Assembly: GCF_000770925.1 (NCBI RefSeq)
Contig: NZ_JDTK01000010.1
Coordinates: forward strand, 1-64,000
From: Bifidobacterium ruminantium DSM 6489
Lineage (GTDB): Bacteria > Actinomycetota > Actinomycetes > Actinomycetales > Bifidobacteriaceae
Length of the DNA: 64,000 bases
Direction: 5' to 3'
Shown here: positions 18,491 through 27,027 of the stretch, in pieces
How positions within the stretch are numbered: position 1 is the stretch's first letter
Layout: each line of letters starts with the position of its first letter
Translations under genes and position numbers: made by a program
The notes under the pieces: generated by a model
Told to the model about the DNA's origin: nothing
What the model saw: the letters and a program-made list of their open reading frames with translations, nothing else
Database searches by the model: none

Positions 18491-19237
18491 CTATGCAAAG
18501 TTCATGGGATCATCTTCACCTGTGGATTCGAAGGAGGGAGGCCGACCATTACCGTCCTCCTTATTCTTCGGCCCATCGGGGTTAGATATGCGATATCGCC
18601 GTACGGCACGATCCGCATACCGACGCCCGCTGGAGCTGAAACTCAGCGGCAGATCAGACCAAGACTCCGCGTTCTCACCTTCCAATGCATCACAGACGAT
18701 TTCAAGGTCCGGATACCTATAACGGCGGCGATACCAGTTCGCCGCATGCCAGCGTTCGGACTCTAGAGCCTGCCTGACATCCTCGTACTCGTCATGGATT
18801 CCCAATGACAACGGATAATCAGGCGGGCAGGAACGCCTGCCTAGGTAAAGCGGCCACTTAGGTGAGTGAATCGCCTGCTCCAAGGTTTCCAGAACCGCTC
18901 GATCAGCACCAAGCGCGACCAGGAAGCGTGCATCCGACAGATAATAGCGATATGTCAGTGGCATTTCCTTGTCGAACTTATTGGAATTGCGCTTTCGTGT
19001 CATGGATTTCTCCGTCTGCAGATCGCGGATTACCCTGCCACGTTGTTCAGTGCGCACGCCGAACGATATCCCTAGCAAATCCTCTACGGAATCCTCACGA
19101 CTGCGACCCTGCGCCGAAGCCAGCATACCGATTACGCCACTTTTGGTCGGCTCGTTACGTGTCTCACGCCGAACGAATCGCGAAGAATCGCCCCATGACT
19201 GCAATGGACCCGCCAATTGCAATAACAGAACGCTCAT
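18491..19237 (-). CDS. cas5e: Cas5e, Cascade subunit
   Basis: 248 residues beginning MSVLLLQLAGPLQSWGDSSR, which is the Cas5e/CasD signature, followed by TKSGVIGMLASAQGRSR. In Cascade this subunit holds the crRNA 5' handle next to Cas8e. The C-terminal 30 residues are proline-, glycine- and acid-rich (NPDGPKNKEDGNGRPPSFES) and probably disordered. It sits 19 bases after cas7e in the operon. Confidence 0.95.
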   Translation of the reverse strand: MSVLLLQLAGPLQSWGDSSRFVRRETRNEPTKSGVIGMLASAQGRSREDSVEDLLGISFGVRTEQRGRVIRDLQTEKSMTRKRNSNKFDKEMPLTYRYYLSDARFLVALGADRAVLETLEQAIHSPKWPLYLGRRSCPPDYPLSLGIHDEYEDVRQALESERWHAANWYRRRYRYPDLEIVCDALEGENAESWSDLPLSFSSSGRRYADRAVRRYRISNPDGPKNKEDGNGRPPSFESTGEDDPMNFA

Positions 19238-19256
19238 TGTAGATCCTCCTCGAATG

Positions 19257-20372
19257 TCACGCCGAGTATACGGCGTTCAGAGTTTCCCGCAAACCATGCT
19301 CGAGGTCCGGCAACGAGACCTGTTCGCTCCACTCCTTCAGGGAATCCACTTCCTTACCAGAAGCGATATACCATGCCTTCACCGGCTCCTCGTTATAATT
19401 CACGCGGATCTCATTCAAACGGTTGCCGAGACGCTCGATGCCCTGACGGGAAACGGACAGTCCTTCCTCTCGCCTCACCGGTTCCTCGAACGCATCCGCA
19501 GCACTGATCGGCTGGGAATCACGAAGCACCACCACCACGTCTTCGGGCAGCGTATGGTTGGCAAAGGTGTTCTGCTTGCCGGAAGGCATGGATTTGATGA
19601 AGGCCTCGACAAAGGCAACGGCACCCTCCACAGCCGTGGAGGTATCCTGCAGCTGTTCCTTCAATGCGTCGATGTTCACCGTCGCGTATCGGTACAACGT
19701 CGAGGAATTAAAACCGACCGTATCGATCATGGCCGCGCCCGCATTATCCTCCGATGCGCAGTCATCGACTGCGGTGAAGTAATCATATTCAGGCGTGATT
19801 TGATCGATGGAGAACGCGTGAGCCACCTGTGCGGAGGCGTCGGTGTTCAGATCCGGGGCATCAGCCAGCATACGGCCGAACAAGGCGATGTCGATGGCCT
19901 GCGGACCATGGAAAATCTCGGATACTTCCTTCTTCATCTTGGAGGGATCCTTGCCCTCATCCGAAGCGGTAATCGCCAAATCGGCAAGTTTGTCGATCTC
20001 ATTATTGGCGATGAAGATCAGGTAATCCGTTACCGGAGAACCCTTGTCGGAGCCGGCACGATCCGAAGCCTTGACCTTGATGCCGGCAGCAGACAGCACC
20101 TTCTGTCCAAGGTCTTCGGCGGATTCCGTCAGGTCAGGTCGCTTCGCTGCGATGGAGGCGGCAATCAGCGTCACAACGCCCTTGGTGCGCTTCCCCAGTT
20201 TGCCGCTGTCCAGCATGCCGTCGAAGACGCCGCGCATGGCGCGCTTCCAAGCCTGACTGGAGACACGAGACCTCAGAGCGCCTCCGACGTATGCGGTTTT
20301 TGGGCTGCCCGTGTCGTCCCTATTGATGTTGCTCGGCGGTACCTGCTGGATACAGTGGATATCCATGAACAT
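19257..20372 (-). CDS. cas7e: Cas7e, Cascade backbone
   Basis: 371 residues. The opening FMDIHCIQQVPPSNINRDDT and GGALRSRVSSQAWKRAMRG are the CasC/Cse4 hallmarks; the R-S-R-V-S-S-Q-x-W-K motif is near the crRNA-binding palm. Multiple copies of this protein polymerise along the spacer RNA and flip out every sixth base. The length agrees with the family. It lies 57 bases after cas11 and 19 before cas5e. Confidence 0.95.
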   Translation of the reverse strand: MFMDIHCIQQVPPSNINRDDTGSPKTAYVGGALRSRVSSQAWKRAMRGVFDGMLDSGKLGKRTKGVVTLIAASIAAKRPDLTESAEDLGQKVLSAAGIKVKASDRAGSDKGSPVTDYLIFIANNEIDKLADLAITASDEGKDPSKMKKEVSEIFHGPQAIDIALFGRMLADAPDLNTDASAQVAHAFSIDQITPEYDYFTAVDDCASEDNAGAAMIDTVGFNSSTLYRYATVNIDALKEQLQDTSTAVEGAVAFVEAFIKSMPSGKQNTFANHTLPEDVVVVLRDSQPISAADAFEEPVRREEGLSVSRQGIERLGNRLNEIRVNYNEEPVKAWYIASGKEVDSLKEWSEQVSLPDLEHGLRETLNAVYSA

Positions 20373-20429
20373 GATTTGTCCTCTTTCCTAATCGGTTTAA
20401 CTGCTTTGTATTTTTCTGAACGAATTTGG

Positions 20430-21068
20430 TTATTGCTTTTCCTGCGTTGAAGCGGGTTTCCAGTAGTAATCCCTGCCCCACCGCTGGAATACCTCGCCAC
20501 GATGGTCAGGAAACTGCACCAGATACAGGTCATAGGCCAAAGAACCATAATCGATCTGGACGTCGGCACTGCGCATCAACGTAATGAGAGCACGGACGCT
20601 ACGAATTATTCCATTGAAATCAGGAGCGTTCTCAGCAACTCGTAATCGTCGCAGGACACCCTTGGACTGTTCGGGGTCGGGAGCAATCGCCTTGCACGCA
20701 CGACCGAATGTCATTCGCTGACTCGGGTCGCTCTGGTAACGCTGAGCGACTCCCTGCCTCTTTGATTGCTGATGCACCGCATATAGTCCCAACGCAGATC
20801 GAACCGCATTGACCTGACGATCAAATTCAGACGAATTGTCAGACGGCGCGACAAGATCCTGAGGCCAATCCGTGAACAGCTCGTCACCAATCAACATCCA
20901 GGATGGGGACATTCCATCCAGATCCCGACGCATTCGTGCAAGACGGGCACGGCTGCTTGGGCTACTGCCGCTCTCGGCGGCATATTCATGCTGTACACTG
21001 AATATCAGTTTAGCAGCATATTTACCGACGGCATTCGCTTTGTCATATATGGATGACGTCATAGTCAC
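20430..21068 (-). CDS. cas11: Cas11 (Cse2/CasB), Cascade small subunit
   Basis: 212 residues, mostly helical. It contains SRARLARMRRDLDGMSPSWM near residues 35-60 and QRMTFGRACKAIAPDPEQSK, typical of CasB, which forms a dimer along the belly of Cascade and steadies the R-loop. The C-terminal tail with FPDHRGEVFQRWGRDYYWKP is also family-like. The start overlaps the cas8e stop by four bases, so the two are translated together. Confidence 0.93.
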   Translation of the reverse strand: MTMTSSIYDKANAVGKYAAKLIFSVQHEYAAESGSSPSSRARLARMRRDLDGMSPSWMLIGDELFTDWPQDLVAPSDNSSEFDRQVNAVRSALGLYAVHQQSKRQGVAQRYQSDPSQRMTFGRACKAIAPDPEQSKGVLRRLRVAENAPDFNGIIRSVRALITLMRSADVQIDYGSLAYDLYLVQFPDHRGEVFQRWGRDYYWKPASTQEKQ

Positions 21069-22750
21069 TTTCCTCCTTTATCCGAATGTACAGGAATCTC
21101 CCGTGTGAGAGAGCCGAGTTCCTTATTCAGCTTGGACCGGAACAACAGCTGCGCACGAGCCGCGTTCATCACTCCCATAACACCAGCTTCATGCTCATCG
21201 AAAACAGGCACTGGAGACTGTTCCAAGTAACTCTGCCCTGCTTCAAGCAACCGATGATGGACCTCATCCTTCCAATCATTGGAATACTCAATGGGATCAT
21301 TGGATTCGTCGAAGGCCGCCAGCCTGTCCCGGAAAAGTCCGTCAAGATCCGCATACACGCTTTCCCGGATCTGCTCCGCCGTCTCAGTGGACTTGCTTTT
21401 ATCTCCTGCCGAGGTCCGTAGATTACGGACGAACTGCACCAAGGCCTGCACCGCATTATCGGTGCATTTCACCGCATCCACCACCGCCGCGATGCCGGCA
21501 TAATCATGGCGGAACATCACCGTATTCAGCGAAAGCGTATCGTCGATTCCGGTTTCAAACACGCTACTTTGTGTTCCATAGGTCATGCCCTGGGCATGGA
21601 GCGTCACCAGATTCAGCACGTGGTCTCCGGAATCGAGCATCTCGGTGCGGATTTCCTCCAGCCATCGGACAAGGCCGGGTCTGAAATCACTATCATCCTT
21701 CACACAAAGAATGGGTTCCAGTCCACGCCACAACGCCTTGCTCGCATCATGCATAACCGGCATATGCGGAGGAGCGGGAAGCCCCAGCTTCTTCTGCTGC
21801 GGGATGCTTTTCCGCCAAGCGGTCATCTTCTCGAAACCATCGGTGTTATATGGAGCCACAACGTCTCCGTAACAGGACACCACACCAACGATCCTCGTAC
21901 CCTCTTCGTTCGGCACCAGACGGAGACGACGCGACTGCCATGTCATCGCCTGAACAGGTCCGGCAAACGTAGATTGATTATCCAAGTCAGAAGAAGACAC
22001 CTCGTCTTGTTCCCAAACCGGGATATCCTGTTCGTTGCCGAATAGACGATATCTCTCGGAGTCGTATTTCGTATCGTAGAGAACCCAATTGAGCATCAGT
22101 GTTTCAAAGAAGTTCTTCCCCTCCGCATACAAACCACCAATGCCACCCAGCCAACCGGTGCCGAGCATTCCTTTGGGGGCATACACCTTCCCCTTGTTGA
22201 CATGCGTATTGCCCTTCACCGGCGTCTTGATTCCCGCGGTATCGAATGCCTGCATGAACGCCAGCCACCGACCGGCTTCAGCAAATGAGATGCTGTCGGT
22301 CGCCTCCATGCTCCGCATCGAGAACAGGTACTTGTTCAGTTTGGGAACGTCAGCAATCATTCCCGAAACCGGGGAATAAGGCTTGGCACCCACGTATTCC
22401 AAATCGGGAATCTGGAAGAACGGCCGCTCTCCAATCAAGAAGAAGCGGTCTTCCCATTTATCAAGATACCGGTCCACGATATCCATATCGAAATGTTCCG
22501 AAGAAAAGATTTCTTTCCACAGCTCGCGCATCTGCTCCTCGTTGATGCCGCCGACACGGTATGCGCGATACAGAATCGCAAGGAACAGTCGGATCAGCGG
22601 AAGCTTCTGCTGCGGGATGTCACCCGACAGCTCCTTGATATCCGGAGCATCCGAGAAAACCTGCCGCAACGATATCTCGTCAGGGCGCCCGTTGAGATAG
22701 ACAACCTGCACCCAAGGCTCGTCCAGCAAGGAAAAGATATTGTCTGTCAT
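21065..22750 (-). CDS. cas8e: Cas8e (Cse1/CasA), PAM-reading Cascade large subunit
   Basis: 561 residues. It starts MTDNIFSLLDEPWVQVVYLN, the usual Cse1 opening, and contains LPLIRLFLAILYRAY, ERPFFQIPDL and AMTWQSRRLRLVPNEEGTRI. This subunit recognises the PAM and recruits Cas3. It has a good ribosome site (AGGGAGG, six bases before ATG 22750). It is the first gene of the seven-gene Cascade/adaptation operon, and its promoter is the one addressed by the small RNA element described below. Confidence 0.95.
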   Translation of the reverse strand: MTDNIFSLLDEPWVQVVYLNGRPDEISLRQVFSDAPDIKELSGDIPQQKLPLIRLFLAILYRAYRVGGINEEQMRELWKEIFSSEHFDMDIVDRYLDKWEDRFFLIGERPFFQIPDLEYVGAKPYSPVSGMIADVPKLNKYLFSMRSMEATDSISFAEAGRWLAFMQAFDTAGIKTPVKGNTHVNKGKVYAPKGMLGTGWLGGIGGLYAEGKNFFETLMLNWVLYDTKYDSERYRLFGNEQDIPVWEQDEVSSSDLDNQSTFAGPVQAMTWQSRRLRLVPNEEGTRIVGVVSCYGDVVAPYNTDGFEKMTAWRKSIPQQKKLGLPAPPHMPVMHDASKALWRGLEPILCVKDDSDFRPGLVRWLEEIRTEMLDSGDHVLNLVTLHAQGMTYGTQSSVFETGIDDTLSLNTVMFRHDYAGIAAVVDAVKCTDNAVQALVQFVRNLRTSAGDKSKSTETAEQIRESVYADLDGLFRDRLAAFDESNDPIEYSNDWKDEVHHRLLEAGQSYLEQSPVPVFDEHEAGVMGVMNAARAQLLFRSKLNKELGSLTREIPVHSDKGGK

Positions 22751-22792
22751 CGATTCCCTCCCTATCAGCTTTGACTTCGTCTTTCAACGAAG

Positions 22793-22821
22793 ACAATACA
22801 CCCAATCATCAATTCTGTCAA
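22793..22821 (-). promoter_or_regulatory. Promoter of the cas8e-cas2 operon
   Basis: On the minus strand, TTGACA (plus coordinates 22816-22821) is followed after exactly 17 bases by TATTGT (22793-22798). This is an almost ideal sigma-70-type pair, 43 bases before the cas8e start. A small hairpin (CTTCGT/ACGAAG, 22775-22792) lies at the expected 5' end of the transcript. Confidence 0.8.
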
Positions 22822-22823
22822 TG

Positions 22824-22837
22824 AACGTAAAAGTGTC
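22824..22837 (+). promoter_or_regulatory. Predicted Cascade target site (PAM plus 12-base match) at the cas promoter
   Basis: The plus strand reads AA then CGTAAAAGTGTC. These 12 bases equal the first 12 bases of the pseudo-spacer at 22923-22944. The preceding AA together with the first C makes the AAC PAM inferred from the array. The site begins five bases upstream of the -35 box, so a bound Cascade would cover the promoter edge. The next ten bases match only in part (5 of 10), which fits binding without cutting. Confidence 0.75.
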
Positions 22838-22875
22838 AGAGTGAGTTGTTTTGATAGATATACCGGCAAGCCCTC

Positions 22876-22968
22876 AAAAAAAGAAAGCTTGCCGAATTCA
22901 ACCCCGCGCTCGCGGGGAGCACCACGCATCCCGACACTTTTACGGGATCATCCCTAAGAAATAAGGAC
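22876..22968 (-). ncRNA. creR: CreR-like Cas-regulating RNA (mini-CRISPR between cas3 and cas8e)
   Basis: In leftward sense the element has three parts. Pseudo-repeat 1 (22945-22972) keeps only the last ten bases exactly, GGGATGATCC, which form the crRNA 5' handle; its stem is reduced to a possible UCCUU/AGGGA pairing. A 22-base pseudo-spacer (22923-22944) starts CGTAAAAGTGTC. Pseudo-repeat 2 (22895-22922) has 21 of 28 bases identical to the array repeat, including the full CCCCGC/GCGGGG Cas6e stem with an altered loop. A T-rich run (22876-22886) may end the transcript. CreR RNAs are known from other type I loci, where they guide Cascade to repress cas promoters. Assignment here is by structure and target match; no expression data. 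Confidence 0.75.
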
Positions 22969-22971
22969 ATC

Positions 22972-25900
22972 TCAATTATCCTCTTTCTTGTGATATGTCA
23001 ATCCCGCCTCACGCGAATAAGCGACTACATGGCCGCATAGTTCGGAAGATACAAAGCCATTCTCCTCCTCATGAAGGAACAACGCCAGCTTCCCCGCAAG
23101 CCAAGGAGACTCCTGCCAGCACGCAGCCTCGGAGACGCATCCATCTTCCAACGCAGCTATCAAGGAGTCGATTTTGTCTGGCAAGCACAATCCCATTGGC
23201 AATCTCACCGAACACTGGGCTGCGATTTTAGCAACCGCATCATCCGGAATAACATTCGTCGGAATAACAGCGCCATTCGCCACACCGACGCGCTCATCCC
23301 CCACCCAGGGCATCAAATGCACTTCATCGTCACATTTATGCAGCAGCATAACCTCCACCGTATCCTGGGTATCTCTTACCGCACGCTGTCCTTTGTCTTC
23401 ATCATTCTCATCAACTTGTGGAGAGAACCAATTCACCAGCGAACGATTCTGATTCATCGACTTCACCGACTGCAGAAGATAAGTACCAGCTTTCTCCTTT
23501 TTCTCTTTTCTCTTCATGTCTCGTCTTTCACAAGCATCGTCATATCGGGCCAACCATGCGGGAGGTATAAGAGCACGGTGATTGTCTCCATACGCGCTTC
23601 GCACGGTATGCGCAATATCTTGTGGCAACTGCTGAGTACAGGAAGCGCCGGCATCACTCAGTTCCAAAACCGAAAGCGACTCCATCAAGGCAGCGGCATC
23701 GTACACGACATCCACACCCTTAGCGAATCTAGGTCCTTCGGCCGCCCATGCTTCGACACCACGGATATAGCAGGTCGCCATTCGCAAGGATCGAGGACGA
23801 TCACATTCGTCATCGCCGCGGCGATGACGATGTACACGTCCCAAGCGCTGCATAATCAAGTCCACCGGCGCAATATCCGTTATCAAAGCATCAAAATCGA
23901 TATCCAGTGACTGTTCCAGCACCTGCGTGCCAACAACTATCAGCCTTTCCGGGCGTTTCCCATTCCCAACCGTGCTCTCAGGCCCCAACAGTTCGCGAAG
24001 CTCACGCTCATTAGACATACGATCAATGTCCATGAAACGGGAATGCGTCAGCCTTACAAGATCGTTTCCATAACGCTCGCTCAACAGCTCGAATGTTTGC
24101 TGTGCACGCCCAACCGTATCGCAAATCACGCCGATACAGCCACCATCCACAAGCAACGTATCCGCCAAGTTAAGCAATGTCTCGTCATCATCATCGATGA
24201 TTCCACACCGAACGACCATCGATCTGCCAGACGGTTTTACATCTGCATGTCTGACTTCACGGTCCTCGGTATATGTCAGTAAAGGGTAGGCATCTGAAAT
24301 GATATGCCTCTCCTTTTGCCCCATAGAAGCATGATTCGTGCCATTACGCTCGACTCGACTATTGCCGGCACGTAGCATCTCCAAGATGCTGCCTCCCCCT
24401 GCAGCATTTCCGGATTTGCTCTCGGTTTCGCCCCAACCTTTCAGATAGGCTTCAACCATTTCAGTACGCTGCCGCTCAGGCAATGTCGCAGACAACAGGA
24501 TGACCGGGGTCCGATAACCGCCAAGCCATTCCAAGGCCATCTTGAGATATTCCTGCATATAGGCGTCATACGCATGGCATTCGTCGATGATGACGACCTT
24601 ATTCGCCATCGCAAGTTGGCGGAGCACCACATGCTTCATCTGCAGAGCGCCCATCAATACTTGGTCGACCGTGCAGACGAGGAAATTGGCGAGCGCACCC
24701 TTCTTACGTCCCCAGAGCCAGTCGGAGACAACGGTTTCCGGCGGTACATCAATCTGTTTTCCTGAACTTCTCCGCCCATCTTCATCTTGATCAACAGAAG
24801 AGAATCGGCGATGCGACGAAGCGATAATGTTTCGGAAATCATTGTTTAATTGTGCTTTGCCGTGAGCCAGCCAGACTGTTTTCTCATTAGTAAAATCGCA
24901 GGAGGGCAACGCTTCCAACCAGTGGTGCACTCGGGTGAACATCGCATCTGTGGTGGCCATCGTGGGCAGCGCCACGCATACACCACCTCGTCCAGTGCGT
25001 TGGGCCAGAATCTCAGCGGCAGCGAGAGCAGCTTCTGTCTTCCCTTCTCCCATGGGCGCCTCAATTACCATAAGTCCCGGCTGATTGGTCTTACTGGCGA
25101 TTCGAATGGCTTCCTCTTGGACGGGACGGACTTTCGCACCTTCAGGAAGTCTGAAACGTGTCGAGAAAAGCTCTTGACAAGATGGTGGGACATCTTCCGG
25201 CACCCACGCATGAGGCAATTGCACATATGACCATGCCCTACTCGCACGGTTCCGCAGACCAGTCCATGATTGAATATCGTCATTTTCCCTGTCATCCAAG
25301 AGGGATGACGTTTCATCATCATCCGTCCAAGACTCTGTTCTCACCAAGGGGAACATGGCATCATCGCTATTGCTGGCGATCCAGTCTGCCATAATGACCA
25401 ATCCCGTTATCAATACAGCCGACTGGGCGCTGAATCTTGCGTCGGAAAGGGATGCCCATTCGCTTTGCCTCATGCCTGCTATATCAGCGACAAAATCAAT
25501 GAGCTCATCCTGAGTCGCAACCCACTCGACGGCATCTAGGCCGGACCTCTTTTTCTCCAGTCGTGTATCTTCAAGTTTGCTTTTATCTGGAGGGGTACCA
25601 TGATGTCCACCAACAACACACGCATACTGTCTGGTTGTTTTTCTGTCCCAACCATGGACGCGTATGAGGTATCCTTCAAGAATGGCCTCGCCCGCAATGG
25701 GATGTGTGGGACGATTGTGATCCCTCAAACCGGCAATCATGGGAAGCCCCGCTCTCTCGGCTTTCCAAGCAAAACTTTCGGCCTCTGCGCCGAAAGTGAT
25801 GGGTTTCGATTGGAACACTGGCGTCGCTTTACCGATATCATGCACGCCTGCCAGAAACACCGCCAGCTTCTTCGCCAGCTTTTCGTCTCCGCTAAGGTCC

Positions 25901-26076
25901 CTGATAATCACGTCTTTAGTACCTTGGGGAACCCAAGTATCCCAAATTTTCGTTGCCATTGCAGCAGAATCAACCATATGGACATAAAGCGGCAACCATT
26001 CGGTGTCATCCGCACGATTCGTCTTACCCCAAATTGCTTTTGCCTGCGTAGATAATTTCAGCCCATCATTAAACAT
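22972..26076 (-). CDS. cas3: Cas3 HD nuclease-helicase
   Basis: The start is set at ATG 26076, which has GGAGGGGG six bases upstream and gives MFNDGLKLSTQAKAIWGKTN; the frame is open eight codons further. About 1034 residues. The HD domain shows FLAGVHDIGKATPVF, with the HD pair at 79-80. Walker A is EAPMGEGKTEAALAAAEILA near 338. The DExH box is VIIDECHAYDAY near 497. Motif III is LLSATLPE, and the second RecA domain has VGTQVLEQSLDIDFDALITD and MQRLGRVHRH. It degrades DNA bound by Cascade. It is transcribed apart from the Cascade operon. Confidence 0.95.
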   Translation of the reverse strand: MFNDGLKLSTQAKAIWGKTNRADDTEWLPLYVHMVDSAAMATKIWDTWVPQGTKDVIIRDLSGDEKLAKKLAVFLAGVHDIGKATPVFQSKPITFGAEAESFAWKAERAGLPMIAGLRDHNRPTHPIAGEAILEGYLIRVHGWDRKTTRQYACVVGGHHGTPPDKSKLEDTRLEKKRSGLDAVEWVATQDELIDFVADIAGMRQSEWASLSDARFSAQSAVLITGLVIMADWIASNSDDAMFPLVRTESWTDDDETSSLLDDRENDDIQSWTGLRNRASRAWSYVQLPHAWVPEDVPPSCQELFSTRFRLPEGAKVRPVQEEAIRIASKTNQPGLMVIEAPMGEGKTEAALAAAEILAQRTGRGGVCVALPTMATTDAMFTRVHHWLEALPSCDFTNEKTVWLAHGKAQLNNDFRNIIASSHRRFSSVDQDEDGRRSSGKQIDVPPETVVSDWLWGRKKGALANFLVCTVDQVLMGALQMKHVVLRQLAMANKVVIIDECHAYDAYMQEYLKMALEWLGGYRTPVILLSATLPERQRTEMVEAYLKGWGETESKSGNAAGGGSILEMLRAGNSRVERNGTNHASMGQKERHIISDAYPLLTYTEDREVRHADVKPSGRSMVVRCGIIDDDDETLLNLADTLLVDGGCIGVICDTVGRAQQTFELLSERYGNDLVRLTHSRFMDIDRMSNERELRELLGPESTVGNGKRPERLIVVGTQVLEQSLDIDFDALITDIAPVDLIMQRLGRVHRHRRGDDECDRPRSLRMATCYIRGVEAWAAEGPRFAKGVDVVYDAAALMESLSVLELSDAGASCTQQLPQDIAHTVRSAYGDNHRALIPPAWLARYDDACERRDMKRKEKKEKAGTYLLQSVKSMNQNRSLVNWFSPQVDENDEDKGQRAVRDTQDTVEVMLLHKCDDEVHLMPWVGDERVGVANGAVIPTNVIPDDAVAKIAAQCSVRLPMGLCLPDKIDSLIAALEDGCVSEAACWQESPWLAGKLALFLHEEENGFVSSELCGHVVAYSREAGLTYHKKEDN
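22975..23001 (-). promoter_or_regulatory. Candidate promoter of the CreR-like RNA, inside the cas3 3' end
   Basis: TTGACA (22996-23001) and GATAAT (22975-22980) on the minus strand are 15 bases apart. The spacing is short, but TTGACA is perfect. Transcription would start near 22968, just past the cas3 stop and directly before the pseudo-repeat. Confidence 0.5.
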
Positions 26077-26217
26077 ACGTTTCCCCCTCCGTTTTTGCAT
26101 GTTTCTCAGTACATTTCCCTCATCACGAGGCTCTTAGGGGATATCATAGGCTGTGAAAATCGGTAACATGCTTAGCTTAGAAGCAGAAGACTCTCAAGTG
26201 GAATAATCTGCATATAC

Positions 26218-26278
26218 GCATACTCATTGGTATGCCTATCCATATCTTTCCATTTTCAATTCCAAATGGAAAGATATG
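26218..26278. repeat. Two adjacent inverted repeats between cas3 and the esterase
   Basis: GCATAC/GTATGC (26218-26235, six-base loop) is followed by a perfect 15-bp pair CATATCTTTCCATTT/AAATGGAAAGATATG (26241-26278, eight-base loop). They lie between divergent genes (cas3 left, esterase right), so an operator is more likely than a terminator. The rest of 26077-26303 shows no other signal. Confidence 0.6.
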
Positions 26279-26303
26279 AGCGCACCAAGCACAAGGAGCA
26301 CAC

Positions 26304-27015
26304 ATGCGGTTGGAAATGACAGGAAGTTTTAATACCGATGGGAGTACGGCATCGTCCAACGACCTGCTGTTCCTTGGATTCCACGGGTACAGCAACGATG
26401 AATCGGAGATGGTGCGCATCATCAACGCAATCTGTGCAACCGGCAGTCCCGACAACACGCATCACGCCAACGGCAACGCAAACAGCAATGCCAATGGCAT
26501 CAACAACCGCAATCACCCTTCCAGCTTCCCCATCAAGCCCAACTACATCTCATTCCGCGGCACATATACGCGCCCCATACATCGGCAGCCACTACTGGTA
26601 TCCCGACGGATGCTCCGTCAGCGAGCGCCAACATGAGTGCAGCCAGGTCGGCGCCGAAGTGGTGCGTATGCTGCAATCACCGGTATTCCAGAGTTTCCGC
26701 AAGGTGTTAATCGGTTTTTCACAGGGCGGATACCTGTCGTATCGCATGACTACGGAGTATCCGGACGTGTTCGATATGGCGGTGTTGCTCAGCCCGTCAT
26801 TCAAAGGGGAAACAGCGGACGCGATCCCTGCCGGCCGCACACGATTCGCGCTTTGCTACGGTAGCGATGACCGTACGATTCCGATCGCCGACCAGCAGTG
26901 TGCCCGTGAACAACTTGGTTCGACCGGTCGTTGCACGTATTTCGAATATCCCGGCATGGCGCACAACATATGTGATCGGGAAATCGCCGACGTGCGCGCC
27001 TGGCTGGGATTGTGA
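26304..27015 (+). pseudogene. Alpha/beta-hydrolase esterase, frameshifted
   Basis: GGAG precedes ATG 26304. The first frame gives MRLEMTGSFN and LLFLGFHGYSNDESEM (oxyanion-hole region), then an Asn-rich stretch (THHANGNANSNANGINNRNH) and YISFRGTY. It then runs into nonsense. From about 26570 the +1 frame continues with APYIGSHYWYPDG, the nucleophile elbow GFSQGGYLSY, a YGSDDRTIP acid region and GMAHNICDREI with the catalytic His. Removal of one base near 26565-26580 would restore one protein of about 237 residues of the phospholipase/carboxylesterase family. Either a recent pseudogene or a sequence error. The Asn-rich insert is unusual for this family. Confidence 0.75.
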
Positions 27016-27027
27016 GCCCGGTTTTAG

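Noticed and set aside
22895..22954. Calling the element a second functional CRISPR array
   Set aside because: The repeats are degenerate (14 and 21 of 28 bases), and the 22-base spacer is too short for a normal unit.
22876..22968. Calling the mini-CRISPR a CreTA toxin-antitoxin module
   Set aside because: No separate toxin-like mini-ORF with its own promoter is visible in the gap, and the spacer match lies at the cas8e promoter itself. CreR fits better.
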